A stretch of DNA of 64,000 nt. It comes from Trichuris trichiura (lineage: Eukaryota; Nematoda; Enoplea; Trichinellida; Trichuridae). Position numbers and translations under genes: made by a program. The stretch spans positions 1,004,001-1,068,000 of the forward strand of contig JBAJFE010000042.1 in assembly GCA_037903355.1 (NCBI GenBank). The letters run 5' to 3'. This document shows positions 63,085 to 64,000 of this stretch, in pieces. The first letter of the stretch is position 1. The number at the start of each line of letters is the position of its first letter. Below the pieces are notes generated by a model. The model was not told the DNA's origin, did no database searches, and worked only from the letters and a program-made list of their open reading frames with translations.

Positions 63085-64000
63085 TCATTCAGTGCTGAAC
63101 ATCGTCTTCATTCATCCACCCGCAGATGATCCAAGCATTACCGAAAGCGTAGAGAAGTAAGCGACAGAGTTTTCCGGGTTCGCCTTTGCGCTACGTACAT
63201 TTTCGCAATTCAACTAAGTTAATAACGGTTTCCTACATCATCAAAGATCCATCGATACTTGTTTCTAGCGCTCACCAGCATTGGTGCACTGGAATCTCGC
63301 TCCTTCAAGGTTTTATGAACACGAAGGCTTCCGCGTAGGCAGAAAATAGTTTACAACTTCTCGGAAAAGTAGGCGAATGTGCGGACTTCGTAGCATCGTT
63401 GCTCCTCTCGACTTCCAAATTTCATAAGAGAAGGTAGCACAGCTTTCTTTTTTTCTCTCAGGTGGGCAAAAAGCTCTGCGAAAAGAAAACGCTCTCCGGC
63501 ATTTACGGAGCATGCGCATAGCTCTTTAAAGAATGCCAAGAATTCGTATGCAGCTGGCGAAGTCACCTGTTGCATTCGCGAAAGGGTTTGACAGACACTG
63601 CTTAGCTTAGGAAAGCGATAATTTCAAATTTGAATTTATTGATGCGCAGGATGCTGTTGAACGACGTAAACAATTTTTTTGCGACAGTATTACTTTTCGA
63701 GAAACTTAAAGAGCTGAAGGTTATTTTGAAACGTGTTAATAAATTTTTCTTTGCATGTTTACCTTCCGGTTTTGGTTGTAAGTGTTTTGCGAATAGATTG
63801 GCCCATTCGCGAGGGCTTCATTTATTTTCCAATGCAGCCTGCCGATCAGTTAGCGTTGGACGGTGGGTAATTTTGCTTTATTGAACTTTTGTCGCATGGC
63901 ATCGTATCCTGCCGATCTTCTACCGCTACGTTAGTGCACTTTGAAACGCGCCATCTTTGTCAAGCATTTCTAACGACGAAATTATGGATTGTTGCACAGT
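63085..64000. other. Right edge of window
   Basis: Open segments such as DPSITESVEK after a CCCGCAG acceptor near 63125 hint that the preceding unidentified gene continues. Nothing can be assigned. Confidence 0.3.

Overview
This is a eukaryotic window, most likely from a nematode. The genes are cut by very short GT-AG introns (mostly 47-76 nt), intergenic DNA is AT-rich, there is a nematode-type globin with a distal Gln, and there are Copia-type retrotransposon remnants. I did not see enough to name a species. An early-branching (enoplean/dorylaimian) nematode is a guess.

The following genes are supported by comparing translated exons with known families and by matching splice phases. A purine nucleoside phosphorylase (PNP) relative lies on + at 5620-6483. 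A TBC1D30-like Rab GAP lies on + at 12050-18281 (12 exons, 799 aa). A globin lies on + at 34686-35219. An ACK/TNK2-family tyrosine kinase lies on - at 41916-38201 (8 exons, 1007 aa, with SAM-like, kinase, SH3 and CRIB parts). RTRAF/hCLE lies on - at 44477-43725 and is head-to-head with an S-adenosylmethionine synthetase (MAT) homologue on + at 44784-46941 (8 exons, 423 aa). A METTL13-like double methyltransferase (+, 55845-58570, 7 exons) is followed by a UDP-N-acetylhexosamine pyrophosphorylase (UAP1, +, 59099-60977, 9 exons). Several unidentified coding exons are listed with low confidence.

The layout alternates gene islands with long gene-poor stretches. 1-5.6 kb is mostly non-coding with one candidate exon. 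6.5-12 kb is non-coding and holds a degenerate AT-rich tandem array. 18.3-31 kb is a gene-poor tract. 31-35 kb holds a long perfect foldback element, a divergent pair of possible mitochondrial proteins and the globin. 38-47 kb is the densest gene block. 47-52 kb is unrecognised sequence ending in a second foldback element. 52.5-55.4 kb is a nested junk locus: two broken Copia elements, pointing away from each other, flank an intact ORF that resembles a negative-strand RNA virus nucleoprotein. 55.8-61 kb holds METTL13 and UAP1. The right end may hold one more unidentified gene.

The genes do not form a pathway. Two enzyme copies carry substitutions at positions normally invariant for catalysis. 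The MAT homologue has lost the His of the GHPDK motif and the Asp of the GDxGLTGRK motif. The PNP homologue has methylthioadenosine-phosphorylase-like residues at the two base-specificity positions. These substitutions, a family of foldback (hairpin) elements with a shared core, and the Copia-flanked viral-like ORF are the most interesting signals.
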